Assembly: GCF_018499875.1 (NCBI RefSeq)
Contig: NZ_JAHBAY010000010.1
Location: forward strand, 62,001-126,000
Reading direction: 5' to 3'
DNA length: 64,000 bases
DNA from: Kineosporia corallincola
Lineage (GTDB): Bacteria > Actinomycetota > Actinomycetes > Actinomycetales > Kineosporiaceae
How positions within the stretch are numbered: position 1 is the stretch's first letter; every line of letters begins with the position of its first letter. The position numbers were made by a program, and so were the translations under genes. Positions 62,020 to 64,000 of this stretch are shown piece by piece. A model generated the notes under the pieces. That model saw nothing but the letters and a program-made list of their open reading frames with translations. It was not told the DNA's origin and did no database searches.

Positions 62020-62757
62020 TCAGGGAGTGCGCCCGGTCAGGCAGTAGGCCAGGCCCGCCGGGGCGGTCATCACCGTCCAGTCCGCGGTCGACCGGCCCGC
62101 CGTCGCACCCGCGGCGGCGTGTGCCGGGGCGAGCGAGAACCGTTCCGGCGCGGCGAAGTCCGGGTGTGCCGTCACCGTCGGCGCCGGGTCGTCCAGGCGC
62201 TGGAGCAGCAGGTGCACCGGCTGCCCCTCCGGGCGGCGCAGCCGGGTGAACTCCGGGCTGCCCGTCGGCACCGGCTCCCAGCCGGTCAGGGCCTGCCAGA
62301 AGGCGCACTCGCGCTCCCAGGCGGCGGGCGGCACGTCGAGGCAGAGCTGATCGAGGCGGGCGGTGCCCTCCGAGCCGGGCAGCGCGGGTGCCGGCGGCAC
62401 GGTGTCCTCGCCGTCCCACGGAACCAGGCAGAAGCTGAAACCGCCCGGGCTGGAAAGAATCTCAAGACCCTCCTCGCTGTGCACCCGGACGGCGCCCAGG
62501 CCCTCGGCGCGCTCCGCCTGCGGGATGAGTTCCGTGGCGTCCAGGTGCAGGTCGAGATGGCAGCGGGCCGGTCCTGACCCGAGCCGCTGCACCCGCAGGT
62601 AGGCGTCCCCGTGCCGGGGCAGCAGCGTCACGAACTCGCCGTGAGCGCCGCGAGGCGCCGACGGTGTGGTGGCGGTGACCGTGCTCCAGAAGGTCAGCCC
62701 GGCCTCGTGGCCGGACGCGGGCAGGTCGAGAAAGATCGTGGTCCACCGGATCCGCAT
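62020..62757 (-). CDS. VOC-family (glyoxalase/bleomycin-resistance-like) protein with two VOC halves
   Basis: 245 residues from ATG 62757; a GTG/TTG start 21 bases earlier is possible. Two beta-alpha repeats: IRWTTIFLDLPASGHEAGLTFWSTVTATTPS, then ARLDQLCLDVPPAAWERECAFWQALTGWE. This places both VOC modules in one chain, as in actinobacterial resistance or isomerase proteins. Convergent with the PhnB-like gene (4-base gap). Substrate unknown. Confidence 0.8.
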   Translation of the reverse strand: MRIRWTTIFLDLPASGHEAGLTFWSTVTATTPSAPRGAHGEFVTLLPRHGDAYLRVQRLGSGPARCHLDLHLDATELIPQAERAEGLGAVRVHSEEGLEILSSPGGFSFCLVPWDGEDTVPPAPALPGSEGTARLDQLCLDVPPAAWERECAFWQALTGWEPVPTGSPEFTRLRRPEGQPVHLLLQRLDDPAPTVTAHPDFAAPERFSLAPAHAAAGATAGRSTADWTVMTAPAGLAYCLTGRTP

Positions 62758-62930
62758 CCCCCGAGGGTAGGGGCTCACGAACCGGCCACCGGCTGCCGAG
62801 AAGTCCTGGGTGACGGGTCCCCGGTCCGTGCCGCCTCCGGAGCGGCCGGTATGACGTGCGGCACAACGCCCACGAGCACCGGCGATGCGCGGCTAGTGTC
62901 CGGATTCGTGTCGTTTCGGAAGGGTCCGTC

Positions 62931-64000
62931 GTGAGCGGGCCGGTGGACGACGAGACCCCGGTGCGGCACGCCCGGCCCGGGCGGCGGCGCCGGCTGCGGA
63001 TCACGCTCTACCTGGTCGTGCTGGTGCTGCTGGCCGGCGCCGGCGGCGGCTACCACGTGTACCGGCGGCTGAACGCGAACATCTCCTCGTCCGCCCTGTA
63101 CAGCGGCACCACCGGCAGCGCCGGCGTGCAGACCGCGGACGACCAGGGCCGGTTTCCGGTGAACGTGCTGGTGATCGGCACCGACTCGCGGGACTCCACG
63201 GAGAACTGCAAACTCGGCGGCGGCTGCGACGAGACCCACTCCAACGCCGACGTCGAGCTGCTCGTGCACCTGTCGGCCGACCGCAGCAACATCACCGCGA
63301 TGAGCATCCCGCGCGACACCATGACCGACCTGCCCGGCTGCAAGGACGCCGACACCGGCGAGACGGTGGCGGAACGCTACGGCCAGATCAACAGCAGCCT
63401 GACCTACGGCCCGGGCTGCACGGTGGCCGCCGTGCACCAGCTCACCGGCATCACGGTCGACCACTTCGTGCTGGTCGACTTCACCGGCGTGATCAAGATG
63501 TCCGACGCCACCGGCGGCGTGCGGGTGTGCGTCAGCGACGACGTCTACGACACCTACTCGCACCTGAAACTGTCCAAGGGCAAGCACACGCTCAAGGGCG
63601 AGGCCGCGCTCCAGTTCGTGCGCACCCGGCACGGTTTCGGCGACGGCAGCGACCTCGGCCGCACCTACGGGCAGCACGCCTTCCTGGCCGCCGCGATCCG
63701 CGCGATCAAGGACCGGGGCACCCTGCTGAACCCGGCCAGGCTCTACGCGGTGGCCGACGCCGCCACCCAGGCCCTCACCGTGGACGAGGACCTCGACAGC
63801 ATCCCCGCCCTGGTCGACCTGGCCGGCGAGTTCAACGCCGTGGACACCGACCGGATCACCTTCACCACGATGCAGACCAGCCCGGACCCCTCCGACAGCA
63901 ACCGGGTGGTGCCGGCGGCGTCCGCGCAGAAGCTGTTCAGCACGATCATCGACGACCGCTCGCTGAGCACCGCCGCCACCGCGACGCCCACCACCAGCGC
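62931..64000 (+). CDS. LytR-CpsA-Psr (LCP) family cell-wall glycopolymer ligase (partial, 3' end off edge)
   Basis: About 356 residues in the window from GTG 62931 (GGAAGGG upstream). A cytoplasmic basic start and one membrane helix (LYLVVLVLLAGAGGGYHVY) precede the extracellular LCP domain: VNVLVIGTDSRDS, NADVELLVHLSADRSNITAMSIPRDTM, HLKLSKGKHTLKGEAALQFVRTRHGFGDGSDLGR. The Arg residues in TDSRD, SIPRD and RTRHG bind the pyrophosphate of the lipid-linked polymer. LCP enzymes attach teichoic-like or arabinogalactan-like polymers to peptidoglycan. Confidence 0.92.
   Translation, partial: MSGPVDDETPVRHARPGRRRRLRITLYLVVLVLLAGAGGGYHVYRRLNANISSSALYSGTTGSAGVQTADDQGRFPVNVLVIGTDSRDSTENCKLGGGCDETHSNADVELLVHLSADRSNITAMSIPRDTMTDLPGCKDADTGETVAERYGQINSSLTYGPGCTVAAVHQLTGITVDHFVLVDFTGVIKMSDATGGVRVCVSDDVYDTYSHLKLSKGKHTLKGEAALQFVRTRHGFGDGSDLGRTYGQHAFLAAAIRAIKDRGTLLNPARLYAVADAATQALTVDEDLDSIPALVDLAGEFNAVDTDRITFTTMQTSPDPSDSNRVVPAASAQKLFSTIIDDRSLSTAATATPTTS

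Overview
The window is very GC-rich with dense, often overlapping genes. Gene content (an uncoupled conservon, actinobacterial cydABDC with fused cydDC, an NlpC/P60 hydrolase behind a c-di-AMP riboswitch, LCP and HelR-like proteins) indicates an Actinomycetota chromosome. A Kineosporiales-type host is my guess only; no rRNA or tRNA gene was seen to confirm it.

Layout. (1) About 1-9065 is the right end of a temperate phage or related element: terminase, two HNH nucleases, a lysis block, a chain of tiny overlapping genes, excisionase and a tyrosine integrase. It sits inside lon, cutting the protease in its AAA+ module. (2) 10.7-21.1 kb: a giant Ser/Thr kinase-ATPase-GAF-diguanylate cyclase, two FAD monooxygenases, malate dehydrogenase, and an NlpC/P60 hydrolase with its riboswitch. 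(3) 21.7-31.4 kb: a membrane-anchored GH26-type enzyme with a huge disordered N-terminus, an orphan glycine-betaine-type binding lipoprotein and a cvnABCD conservon. (4) 32.1-38.0 kb: a two-component system with an ABC exporter, a low-complexity intergenic region, and a BlaI/M56 regulator-protease pair. (5) 38.0-44.7 kb: cytochrome bd oxidase genes divergent from blaI across five phased 15-bp repeats. (6) 44.7-50.6 kb: GNAT, EamA exporter with divergent LysR, then a GNAT-nicotianamine synthase-like pair behind a Zur/Fur-like box, and an amidohydrolase. (7) 50.9-64 kb: pyruvate phosphate dikinase, OsmC, a putative toxin-immunity pair, a HelR-like helicase, a PLP decarboxylase, a DUF2975/HTH pair with twin palindromic operators, small oxygenase/VOC proteins and a truncated LCP protein.

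The strongest candidate for an undescribed system is the translationally coupled GNAT plus nicotianamine synthase-like pair. It has no opine dehydrogenase or racemase beside it but does have a metal-regulator-like operator. Next come the lon-interrupting prophage, the kinase/c-di-GMP synthase fusion, the phased repeats between blaI and cydA, and the toxin-immunity pair. Functions are assigned from motifs read by eye; no database search was run.
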